Source: Cornus controversa (Eukaryota > Streptophyta > Magnoliopsida > Cornales > Cornaceae). From it: DNA of 64,000 nucleotides. The DNA is taken from NCBI GenBank assembly GCA_026545225.1, contig CM048847.1, positions 10,348,501 to 10,412,500 of the forward strand. The letters run 5' to 3'. Shown piece after piece: positions 11,255-20,611 of the stretch; positions within the stretch are counted from its first letter, which is position 1, and each line of letters opens with the position of its first letter. The position numbers and the translations under genes were made by a program. Below the pieces are notes generated by a model, which was given only the letters and a program-made list of their open reading frames with translations, searched no databases and was not told the DNA's origin.

Positions 11255-11991
11255 TGCTACGTTTCGTATACAGGAATGAAATGGAATGCAAGTGGGAATG
11301 AAATGAAAATGAAAATGGAATGGAATAGTTATTCCCATTCCATTGTTTGATTGCAAATATGAAATAATCATCACTATTTTAGTGTTTGGTTGGACCAATT
11401 TAAAACTTGGAATGGAATGAGTTTCAACTTGAATTATCCAAAAGATCCCTCTCACTAAGAAATAAATTAAACTAACCAAATAACATTCTTTTATACTAGT
11501 TTTAAAAGAAATGACGGCGATGGTGGTTGCGATGGTGGAAGGTGGTGACAGTGGTGTTGGTGGAAGGCGACGACAACGGTGATGGTCACGGTGGTGGAAG
11601 GTGATGACAATGGTGGTGGTGGAAGGCGATAATGGCGGCGGTGTGAGGCGGCAACAGTTGTGGGTGGTGGTGGAAGGCAATAGTGGTGTAGGTGGCGGAA
11701 GGCGATGGAAGTGGTGGTGGTGGTGGTGAAAGACGGTAGTGGTGTAAGTGGTGGTGAAAGGCAGTGGTGGTGACAATGGTGGAAGGGGGCGATGACAGCG
11801 ACAGAAGGTGATGATGGTGGTGGTGGAAGGTGATGGAAGTTGCGGTGATGGTGATGATGATTTTTAGCAAAGCCATCTCTTTTTTATTCTAATGAATGGA
11901 CTTGGAATGACCATTCCTAGTTTAATTGTTCTGTGAAAAAAAATTTGTTGGAAAGAGGATTTCATTCCATTCGTGTGTATCAAACTTAGCA
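11255..11991. mobile_element. Harbinger-like MITE with TTA target-site duplication
   Basis: The ends are imperfect inverted repeats: TGCTACGTTTCGTATACA from 11255, against TGCTAAGTTTGATACACA read inward from 11991, followed on both sides by an ATGGAATGAAAT-type stretch. TTA flanks both ends (11252-11254 and 11992-11994), the duplication expected for PIF/Harbinger elements. At 737 bp with no transposase it is non-autonomous. Its centre is a TGG-rich minisatellite. Confidence 0.75.
11512..11865. repeat. TGG-rich minisatellite inside the MITE
   Basis: Irregular repeats of GGTGGTGGAAGGCGATG and shorter GGTGGTGA units over about 350 bp. On the minus strand it opens histidine-rich frames of about 100-170 codons (runs of H with TTT and PPP); these follow from the repeat and are not evidence of a gene. 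Confidence 0.85.
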
Positions 11992-11994
11992 TTA

Positions 11995-13017
11995 AAAGAA
12001 TACTTGGTTCTTCCAAACCTAGGTGAAAAAAAAGAATAAAATCTTGAAAATTAGATTTAAAAAATATTAAAAAAATATTGAAAATTAGATCAACCCATTT
12101 TAACGGATTAACCCTGCTCAAATTCTGAAATAGTTTCTCTCTCACACATGCACACACTCTCTAAAATCCAGCGTTAATCAATCTCCATCCTTTGTCCATC
12201 TTTTTCTCTCTAATCTCCAATATCAATCGATCTCTATCTTTCTATTAGTGTCTATGAATTTACCACCGACAGATAGTCTTAAAGATATATGAAGTAAGGG
12301 AGAAAGAAAACCAATTCAACAACATAAATGACTAAACAACTCCATCTTCTTAAGTTTTCAGTTGGTCTATGGCTTCCCCTTCTTCTTAAGCGTCCTTCAA
12401 GGCCAAACACTTGCCCTCATCCTCGTCTCCACCACCACTGCCTTTGCCATCGGCGCCAGAGACCTCATCCACCTCTGTACTGTTTTGGCGATCGATAACT
12501 TTTATTTCTGATTCCGACGGAAAACCACGTCACCGACCCGAGTTTCAGTTGTGAATTATTTTGATTAGATTTTAAGAGGAATAAATTGAAGGTTTAGGTT
12601 TTCAGAGATGAAACAAAATGAAAAATCTAGAGAGAGAGAGAGAGAAGGGAGTGGTGGGAAGAAGGGAGCGACGGTGGGTGGAGAGATGGAAAAGTGGCGA
12701 TAGAGAGATGGAGAGGGTGGGAAGCTACAATTAGGGCTACCTAGAGAGGGGAGTTATTTCTAAATGGTCCTATTAGCTCCTACAAAATGAGTGTAATTAT
12801 TTTTTTACTTTTTAATACATGTGTCAACTCTTTGGTGTATTACATAGCTAGGTGAACAAGGGTTGGACCAAAAGTATTTTTATTTCCTTTTTGATTGTGG
12901 TCTATTTTCTTTCTAGTATGGATGAATTTGACCAATTAATAACAAATTAAGGTAAAACCGAAAAGAAGACGAAATATGATAAAATCAAAGGATGAAGAGG
13001 ATTTCTACCAAATCAAA
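11995..13017. other. No gene recognised; GA microsatellite at about 12628-12645
   Basis: Mixed-composition sequence between the MITE and copia-1. It contains a short AG run and a CCACCACC-rich patch near 12440. No open frame with recognisable motifs was seen on either strand. Confidence 0.5.
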
Positions 13018-13022
13018 TAGAA

Positions 13023-13086
13023 TGTTGTAATAGTAGTATAGAAAAAACTATTAAACAGTTATATTGTAATAGAGAGAGAATAGATG

Positions 13087-13121
<35 letters not shown>

Positions 13122-13315
13122 CAGTAACACAATCTGTTGGTGAGATATAGATATTGAGAGAGAGTATGCATTTGCTCTTTTTCTTTCTCCAAAATAATCA
13201 AGACTTTAAACTATTACATACTGATGCCTTATATAGGCAAATGGTGGGTAGATATTTCTTTACAAAGATATGTATGTCATAAATATGGTCACGTGGGATG
13301 AACCCACTTGCAACA
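13023..13315 (-). repeat. Copia-1 LTR (3' LTR in element orientation)
   Basis: Starts TGTTG and ends CAACA, a perfect 5-bp terminal inverted repeat. It contains a TA microsatellite at about 13090-13120 that is longer than in the partner LTR. Just inside it, on the minus strand, AATCCAAGGGAGAG is a good polypurine tract for plus-strand priming. Confidence 0.95.
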
Positions 13316-13494
13316 CTCTCCCTTGGATTCATGACATTATAAAGAGCACAAGATTCTTGTGTACCTGAAAATGGTATTGTATATACAAGAACTGCCTCAT
13401 TAAAACCTTGTCAAAAAAACCCAGTGAGATAAAACTTGATCGAAGGAAAAAGAATGCAGTATGCTAATACATTTCAAACAAATTCTCCCCCTCA

Positions 13495-14794
13495 TCAACA
13501 TGAAAAACTTTTGAGTTGCCTCATTCCAATATTGTGAACCAATTTCTTGAATGTCGTGGTAGGCAGAGCTTTAGTGAACAGGTCTGTCAAATTATCACAC
13601 GAACAAATTTTTAGAACATCAATATCACTATTTTTCTGAAGCTCGTGAGTATAAAAGAATTTTGGTGAGATGTGCTTGGTTCTGTCTCCTTTGATATAGC
13701 TTCCTTTGATTTGTGCAAGATATGCAACATTATCTTCATATAATATCGTTAGAATATTATTTATTGAGGAGAGTCCATAGTTTTCTCGAATATAGTGTAT
13801 CATAGATCTTAGCCAGACACACTCTCGGCTCGCTTCATGAATTGCGAGTATTTCAGAATGATTTGACGAGGTTGTTGTCACTGTCTTTTTCATGGATCTC
13901 CATGATATAACAGTGTCACCACAAGTAAATACATATCCTATTTATGATCGAGCTTTATGTAGATCATAAAGATAACCTACATCTGCATATCCAACTAACT
14001 AGGTTTTTGATTTATTTAAATAAAACAATCCCATATCAGTGCTCCCACGAAGATATCTCATTATATGCTTGACACCATTCCAATGTTTGCGGGTTGGTGC
14101 AGAACTGTACCTTGCCAGTAAATTGACTGGAAAAGCTATGTCCAGTCGTGTGCAATTTGTGAGGTACATCAGCGCACCAATAGCAGTCAAATATGGAATT
14201 TCAGGACCAAGCAATTCTTCATTATCTTCTCGATGATGAAATGGATCTTTCTTCACATCAAGTGACCGAACGACCATTGAAGAACTTAATGGATGTATCA
14301 TAGATCTTAGCCAGACACACTCTCGGCTCGCTTCATGAATTGCGAGTATTTCAGAATGATTTGAAGAGGTTGCTGTCACTGTCTTTTTCATGGATCTCCA
14401 TGATATAACAGTGTCACCACAAGTAAATACATATCCTATTTATGATCGAGCTTTATGTAGATCATAAAGATAACCTGCATCTGCATATCCAACTAACTAG
14501 GTTTTTGATTTATTTAAATAAAACAATCCCATATCAGTGGTCCCACGAAGATATCTCATTATATGCTTGACACCATTCCAATGTTTGCGGGTTGGTGCAG
14601 AACTGTACCTTGCCAGTAAATTGACTGGAAAAGCTATGTCCAGTTGTGTGCAATTTGTGAGGTACATCAGTTCACCAATAGCAGTCAAATATGGAATTTC
14701 AGGACCAAGCAATTCTTCATTATCTTTCTCGAGGATGAAATGGATCTTTCTTCACATCAAGTGACCGAACGACCATTGAAGAACTTAATGGATG
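13495..14794 (-). pseudogene. Copia-1 RNase H and RT tail, with a 498-bp tandem duplication
   Basis: The element's C-terminal region reads, on minus, HPLSSSMVVRSLDVKKDPFH, then ARYSSAPTRKHWNGVKHIMR, then DLHKARS, stop, then SSNHSEILAIHEASRECVWL, then DNLTDLFTKALPTTTFKKLV: the copia RNase H order. A 498-bp block is present twice in tandem (13797-14294 and 14295-14793) with about nine differences; the second copy has one extra base. Both copies share the same two in-frame stops (TAG in the KT-LVGYA stretch, TAA in ARS-IGY), so those predate the duplication. The protein would be non-functional. Confidence 0.9.
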
Positions 14795-15480
14795 AGCTTT
14801 ATCTATATAGAATCGCTTTAGAACTTTTTCTGTATATGTTGATTGATGGATAAGAATTTCGCTTGGTAAATGCTCAATTTGTAATCCGAGGCAAAATTTT
14901 GTTTTTCCAAGATCTTTCATTTTGAATTCTTTATTTAAATAATCAGCAGTGGTGGTGAGCTCATCAGCAGTTCCCACGAGATTTAAATCATCAACATATA
15001 CTGCTATAATTTCAAATCCAAATCCTGATTTTTTGATGAAAACGCATGGACAGATTGGATTGTTTATATATCCTTATTTTAGTAAGTACTCGCTAAGGTG
15101 ATTGCACCACATGCGTCCAGATTACTTTAATCCGTACAACGATCGTTGTAACTTGATTGAATACATCGACTGTGGTTTTGAAGCGATTGCTTCAAGCATT
15201 TGAAATCCTTCAGGGATTTTCATATAAATATCCCTATCAAGTGATCCATATAAATATGTTGTAACCACGTCCATTAGATGCATATTCAACTTTTCTGTGA
15301 TTGCCAAATTAATCAAGAATCAGAATGTAATTGCATCCATTACTTGAGAGTATGTCTCCTCGTAATCAATACCAGGCATCTGTGAGAAACCTTGTGCCAC
15401 TAAGCGGGTTTTGTATCTCATAATTTCATTTTTCTCATTTCTTTTCCGTACAAATACCCATTTGTACCCTACAGGCTTGA
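14795..15480 (-). pseudogene. Copia-1 reverse transcriptase
   Basis: Minus-strand translation gives HLMDVVTTYLYGSLDRDIYM, PEGFQ, LQRSLYGLK, then AVYVDDLNLVGT near 15000, which contains the catalytic YVDD box, and KMKDLGKTKFCLGLQIEHLP near 14900. This is the copia RT signature. A TAA follows LYGLK (Gln expected), another stop follows EYLLK, and frame changes occur, so no full-length enzyme could be made. Confidence 0.9.
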
Positions 15481-16142
15481 CACCTTCAGTGTCTAGATTA
15501 TAGGTCCAAATACTTCACGTTTTGCCAGTGAAGTTAATTTTGCCTGTATTGCCTCTTTCCATTTTGGCCAATCATTTATGTGTCAACATTTGTTGATGTA
15601 TTGAGGGTCTGGATCCTCGTTATCTCTTGCAATATCAAGAGCAACTACAAAAGAGAATATGTTGTCGACAAGAACTTCATTTTTATTCCATCTCTTTACA
15701 TAATTTATTGATATCTCATCATTTTTAGGTATGACTACCTCTTTTTGTGCCTTTTCAAGGGCTATTATTTCTTCAGGGGCTATTATTGCTCCCTTTGTAA
15801 GTATGGCCTCCTCAGGAGTGTTATCTTCTTTATCTACTTTCTCTTGTACTATCCTCTTTCGAGGAACAGTATCTTTTGCACCAATGGGTCTCCCACGCTT
15901 TAGGCATGTTTTAGATACATCTGTTACAGTATGTATAGATTGTCCAACTGGGATATCTATCGTGCTGGGAAATTGGTAGCAGGGATATGAGATTGTATCA
16001 CTTTATTTGTATCAGTAAATGCATCTGGCAATTGATTTGCAATACTTTGCAAATGAATGATCCTCTTAACTTCAAGTTCTCTTTGATTTGTAGGAGGATC
16101 AAAATGTGATCATGTTGTGACATTCCAAGTGATTTCATGCTG
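15481..16142 (-). pseudogene. Copia-1 integrase-RT linker
   Basis: This segment lies between the integrase C-terminal part (up to 16143) and the first clear RT motifs. It corresponds to the variable linker plus the RT N-terminus of copia polyproteins. The reading frame is broken several times; no catalytic motif is visible. Confidence 0.55.
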
Positions 16143-16504
16143 TTATTCAGGCTGTGTCATTTTTCCCCCTAATGGTGGGAATACCACCTCATCAAATTGA
16201 CAATCAGCAAATTTTGCTTTAAACAAATCTCCTGTCATAGGTTTAAGATATCTAATGATAGATGAAGAGTCAAAACCTACATAAATTCCAAGTCTACGCT
16301 GAGGGCCCATTTTTGTTCGTTGTGGTGGTACAATAGGCACAAAAATAGAACAACCAAGAACTCGTAAGGGAGAGATATTTGGTTGCTGACCAACCATAAG
16401 TTGTAGAGGTGAAAAACTATGGTAAGCAGTTGGTCTAATATGAACTAATGATACTGCATACAATATGGCATGTCCCCAGGCTGACACAGGGAGTTTTGTT
16501 TTCA
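16143..16504 (-). pseudogene. Copia-1 integrase, C-terminal part (separated by the CACTA)
   Basis: Minus-strand reading MKTKLPVSAWGHAILYAVSL ... VLGCSIFVPIVPPQRTKMGP ... RLGIYVGFDSSSIIRYLKPM is the conserved copia integrase C-terminal section. It begins exactly at the CACTA insertion point. The preceding residues (RLQLIVRPLL) are encoded on the other side at 23702-23730, so the two parts were contiguous before the CACTA inserted. Confidence 0.9.
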
Positions 16505-16529
16505 CACTACAAGGTTTTTCTATTTCATC

Positions 16530-16830
16530 GGCGGTTTAATCCACCGGAAAATACCTCAAAAACCGCCGGAAAAAACATCACCAGCGGTTCACTGGCGATT
16601 AAAAAATCTGCCGGAAAATATCCCACCGGTAGTGAATTATCGGCAGTTTTCCTAAACCGCCGGTAATTACCAGCAGTTTTTTTACAACCGCCGGAATTAT
16701 ACCGGCGATTTTAACTACCGATAAATATCCTTAAAGTGCCGGTAATGATTAATTTTTATCGGCAGTTTACTATAAACCGCCGGTAATCAATACTTTTTAC
16801 CGGTAGTTCATTGTGAACCGCCAGAAATGG
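16530..16830. repeat. CACTA left subterminal repeats
   Basis: About twelve direct and inverted copies of an ACCGCCGG / CCGGCGGTTT-type motif, many paired as short hairpins (for example AACCGCCGGTAAT and ATTACCGGCGGTT relatives). In CACTA elements such arrays bind the TNPA-type protein and are required in cis for transposition. Confidence 0.85.
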
Positions 16831-17285
16831 ATTTTTTTTTTTCCTCCCCTCACTACTTTCCCACACCATCAGTCTACATTTTGACATTCAAATTATTCAA
16901 ATATCAAACATTAACAGCCAAAAAAAGCTTCATTCATATTCAAATATAATTTGACATCCACATTAGTTCATATTCAACATTAACAAGGGCCCAAGTATTA
17001 CAATTCTAAGTCAGCATGACTGACAATTACAACATTCACAACAATTGGTAAATGAAAAACCTCTACAAAGCTGATTGAAGTTGCTCATGAGATCCCTCAC
17101 AAGCCTGACTATGTAAAAGATGGGTAGTTCCAGAGTCCAAGCTGAGCCCCTGCCTAAGCAGCCTCTGCTTCCTTAGGCCTTCATGGCATGGAGTAAAAAA
17201 GGTTGGCAACAACAGTAACAAGGTTGGCAAGATGGATAGCAAGAATGAAATCATGGGGCATCAAATGTACTTGAGTAAAGTGCAA
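16831..17285. other. CACTA internal sequence, nothing recognised
   Basis: About 450 bp between the left subterminal array and the first captured exon. A minus-strand 63-codon frame at 17063-17254 has no family match known to me. It could be untranslated sequence of a captured gene. Confidence 0.4.
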
Positions 17286-17294
17286 GCATCCTCA

Positions 17295-18866
17295 CTGTTC
17301 GGGGTCACCAACAAAGGGTGTTCTTCCAATCATCAGGTAGAGTAAGGTGACCCCAGCGGACCAGATATCAACCTTGGGGCCTTGAAATTGGGATTTGAAC
17401 AATACCTGCTCAATACAATCAACTTTAGGCTCTGTTTCAGCTCAAAACAGAATCAGGAAAACAAAAATTAATGGACGATAACTTGGCTCCATGCCATACA
17501 TCTGTTATTAATGGACGATAACTTGGCTCCGGTTGCACACATAACATAGCTACTGCAGCAACCTGCACAACAACATATTGATTGCACTTCCATTTAAACA
17601 AGGTCTAAGGCTGCTGCATATATCATCTTGGATCATCCATACAAGAACAAACCAAACCTAAGCCATAGATTTGATATACCCAAACCAGACCTGAACCAGC
17701 AGCATTAAACTCGACAATACAGTACCCACTTAGATTCATTTCTCTTTCAGAAAATGGGTGATATATTGAACTACAAAAACCCAGCTCAGGTCTGTGTTGG
17801 GAGATAAAATTTGAAATCACAAACATGGCCTGAGTGTCATAAATGGCCATAGCATTGAATTTCAAAATTGGAAACCTTATTGGGATTCATGCTTAAAAAT
17901 AATTTGAAGAGATGTGGGTTAGATCAAGGCATACCCATGTCACAATTGACTGGCATTGAGATGGTGCCAGTTTCTCTATTGGCTTCCTTCCCAATAGAAG
18001 CTCCAAAAACACAACACCGAAAGCATAAACATCACTTTTATCGGTCAATTTACTTGGAAAAAAATAAAATAAAAGACTGTCAATTTCTTGGTGGAAAATA
18101 GAAATGAAAAATGCACTGAGCTTAGAGATGCTTCAAATGTGGTTGGACCTAATATCTTCACACACTGAAAAACATGGACTCAAAAATCAAAACAAAAATC
18201 CACCTTCTAAACATAACAACAACCTCCTATAATAATTCAGTAGAAGGATAAATATAGCATGTCTCGTCAGAAATTTGTGTTTATCTATATATTTTTAGCG
18301 GAGAAGTGCCTTCTAAGTCTGTACTGACACCAACTTAGGATCACAAATGCCACAACCAAGAAGGAAATTTTCAGTAGGTCCCACCTGAGAATAGATAGAA
18401 TCTAGTATTTCCACTAAAGTGAAAAGATTACAATTTCTTACCTCTGGAGCTCGGAAGCCCTTGGTTCCAACACAAGGACCTTCTTTCTTGTGCTTTCCAT
18501 CCCCTAGGAAAAAATAAAACTTGATAAATCGAAATAAAATTAAGTTTTTTATATTAAGTCGTTTAATTCACCTAATATAGGAAACACACCTTTGTTTGTT
18601 AGTAAGCCAGCACCAGAAACAGCAATCCTAGTGCAATGCAATGGCATTGGAGTAAGATAAACAAATTTTCTATCCACTTTTCTAGGAGGGGCAGTGACCC
18701 TTTTTCTCTTAGAAGCTGGACGACTCACTGCTTCATGATTTGGAGCCTACAATGCTTCCTGCACCAGGCTAATCAGCTCTTTTCTACCTTGGCATCGTAT
18801 TGGTTCCCTAAATCTTTCTGCTGAAGGAGTTCTAGCACTCGTTGCATCCTCACTGTTCGGACAACG
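17295..18866 (-). pseudogene. Captured fragment of a CDC7-like Ser/Thr kinase gene (3 exons)
   Basis: Three exons read on minus. Exon 1 (about 18866-18590) encodes KRKRVTAPPRKVDRKFVYLT and CTRIAVSGAGLL, with one internal stop. Exon 2 (18504-18442) encodes KHKKEGPCVGTKGFRAPE, the kinase APE segment. Exon 3 (17405-17295) encodes VLFKSQFQGPKVDIWSAGVT then LLYLMIGRTPFVGDPEQ, kinase subdomain IX. Exon 1 ends AAAG before GTGTGT, exon 2 starts after TTCCTAG and ends before GTAAGA, and exon 3 starts after AGCAG, all in phase, so genomic DNA and not mRNA was captured. Catalytic-loop residues are absent. The residue pattern fits plant CDC7-type kinases, which phosphorylate replication factors; family assignment is from memory. 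Confidence 0.75.
17482..18055 (-). pseudogene. Captured receptor-like kinase fragment inside the CDC7-like intron
   Basis: On minus, 18055-17936 encodes [20 protein letters not shown] then [19 protein letters not shown], receptor-like kinase subdomains IX-X, ending at a GTATGC donor. After about 370 bp without homology, an AG acceptor (TTGTGCAG) leads into [20 protein letters not shown] (17562-17482), the subdomain XI segment; the intervening exon is missing. Only the C-lobe is present, so it cannot be an active kinase. Downstream, a 24-bp direct repeat (17467 and 17507, 40 bp apart) marks a rearrangement. It lies between exons 2 and 3 of the CDC7-like fragment. Confidence 0.75.
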
Positions 18867-18877
18867 TTGTTTAAAGA

Positions 18878-19303
18878 CTAGTGCCATAGAGGGAAGAAGG
18901 CATTCAAAAGAAGCTTACTGGCAGAGGTCTTGCTCCAAAGCACCTGACCGTCAATAGCAGTGAGATCTTCATCATCAAGGCACTTCCATGTTTTGATAGA
19001 CTTGACTGCTCCCCAACCTCCCTTTGCTGTTCTTTCCAAAGAGGCTACAGCCACCCTCGCTCTCCTTGTCCATCCAGCCTTCCCATAAGCATGATAACCG
19101 AAACCTCCAGCATAACAGAGGTGTATACCAGTCAGCGCACCGCAGAAGTCATTGATGTGATCATGGCCAGTGAAAACAGCATTCACATCCCCAGCTTCCA
19201 CCATGGTTGTGAAGAAGCCAGAGTTTACAGAAGTAGAGCTAATGCCTTCCTGTCTCACACCTGTGAAATTTGATGAATCAAAGCTCGCATATTCAGGCAA
19301 TGG
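18878..19303 (-). pseudogene. Captured C-terminus of a PAP28/29-type purple acid phosphatase
   Basis: Minus-strand reading PLPEYASFDSSNFTGVRQEG, then VNSGFFTTMVEAGDVNAVFT, then GHDHINDFCG, then LCYAGGFGYHAYGKAGWTRR matches the C-terminal part of metallophosphoesterase-type purple acid phosphatases 28/29. GHDH is the conserved metal-ligand motif of block V; the earlier metal-binding blocks are not present, so no activity is expected. The frame is open for about 140 codons to a stop at 18878 and is fused in frame, with no intron, to ATPase sequence upstream (junction near 19303/19304). Confidence 0.8.
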
Positions 19304-19917
19304 AATACGAGTGAAGGTCTTTCTTGATAGATCAATGGTTGTGATAACATCTTCTAAATTACTCCTCATCAACACATAGTCTGCAGCCTCTACCGCGATA
19401 TCTGTTCCTGCCCCAATTGCCATACCAACATCCGCTGCAACTAAGGCAGGTGAATCATTGATACCATCACCTACCATCGCCACTACACTTCCATCTTTTT
19501 GAAATGAACGGATTACCTTTGCTTTTCCTGTCAGCATCACCTCTGCCTTTACATCTTCAATACCAACCTGCCCACCAACATATGTTCCAATTTTTTTAAG
19601 TTTATGCAATCCAAATTTCTAAGATGACATATTGATGAATTAAAAATATTAATATAGACCTCCCTCGCAACTGCTCGAGCAGTCCTCCAATTATCCCCTA
19701 TAACCATGACAGGATTGACGCCCATTTTCCTAAGCCCTTCTACAACTGCAGCTACTTCTCTCTTTAGTGAATCTGCTACCCCCATAACACCAATTAGGGC
19801 ATTATCATATGCAACAAGTATGCCAGTTTGTGCACTTTCTTCCAATTCAACAACAAAATTTTCAGCATGGATTGGAATGCTGACACCATTTTCAGTCAGC
19901 AGCTTTCAGTTACCAAC
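19304..19917 (-). pseudogene. Captured HMA5-type copper P1B-ATPase fragment (2 exons)
   Basis: Exon A (19917-19660, minus) encodes LLTENGVSIPIHAENFVVEL, TGILVAYDNALIGVMGVADS and GVNPVMVIGDNWRTARAV, the nucleotide/HAD region of heavy-metal ATPases. It has one stop (TGA for an expected Arg) near its start. A 92-bp intron (19659-19568, GT...AG) separates exon B (from 19567), which encodes GIEDVKAEV, VVAMVGDGINDSPALVAADV (the GDGxND motif) and DYVLMRSNLEDVITTIDLSR. The phosphorylation motif DKTGT and all transmembrane segments are missing. The family transports copper at membranes; this piece cannot. At 19304 it passes directly into phosphatase sequence. Confidence 0.85.
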
Positions 19918-20611
19918 CTGTGACATAATTAGTAACCTATTCAAAAATAATGAAACATAATTTTTTTTTATCACAGCCCCACCCCATCCCCTCAGGGCAT
20001 CAAAAAAATAAAATAAAATAAAACCTCACAATGTTTAATTACAAAAGAGAGTGGTAAAGTTTGGGTGTACCACGGATATGGTGTTTGTATTGCACAATAG
20101 TATGTAAGTTCCCCAAGCCAAATCCAACTTGGAGGCATCATTTCTCTGTCCTTTTTTTCTTTTCCTTTTCCCTCCTCTTGTCCTTCGATGGAACCTACAT
20201 AATTAAGAAAGACATTTAGTTAGTAAGAGAATAGTTCAATAACCTAATAATCATATATAAAACATACTAGTGACATGCATAACCATTTTAATGATTCTTA
20301 CTGTTGAAGAATTGCCTTGAGTAGAAGAAGTTTGCCAAGTGTTGTTTGGAACACTAGAAGATGCGTCAACCTACAATGAAAGAGTACAATTACACACTAG
20401 TGTTACATATATTAGTTAGATATATTAGTTAGATCAACACTATAGTATTTACATGTCCAGTAGTATTTTGAACTTGTATGTGCTGTAGAGGCATGGTGGG
20501 AGCACTAAAAGATGCAGCAACCTACAATGAAAGAGTACAATTAGACACTAGTGTTGCATATTTTAGTTCAATCAATATTATTGTATTTACCTATCCATTA
20601 GCATTTGGAAC

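Noticed and set aside
11252-11876. Long minus-strand frames rich in His, Pro and Thr (174 and 96 codons)
   Set aside because: They are read-through of the TGG-rich minisatellite in the MITE and lack any domain.
14039-14853. Plus-strand frames of 65-75 codons
   Set aside because: Antisense of the duplicated copia RT/RNase H block.
17063-18101. CACTA region as one intact kinase gene
   Set aside because: The two sets of kinase motifs belong to different kinase families, and the order with intron borders shows one fragment lying within another.
19091-19379. Plus-strand frames of 60-69 codons
   Set aside because: Antisense of the captured phosphatase and ATPase exons.
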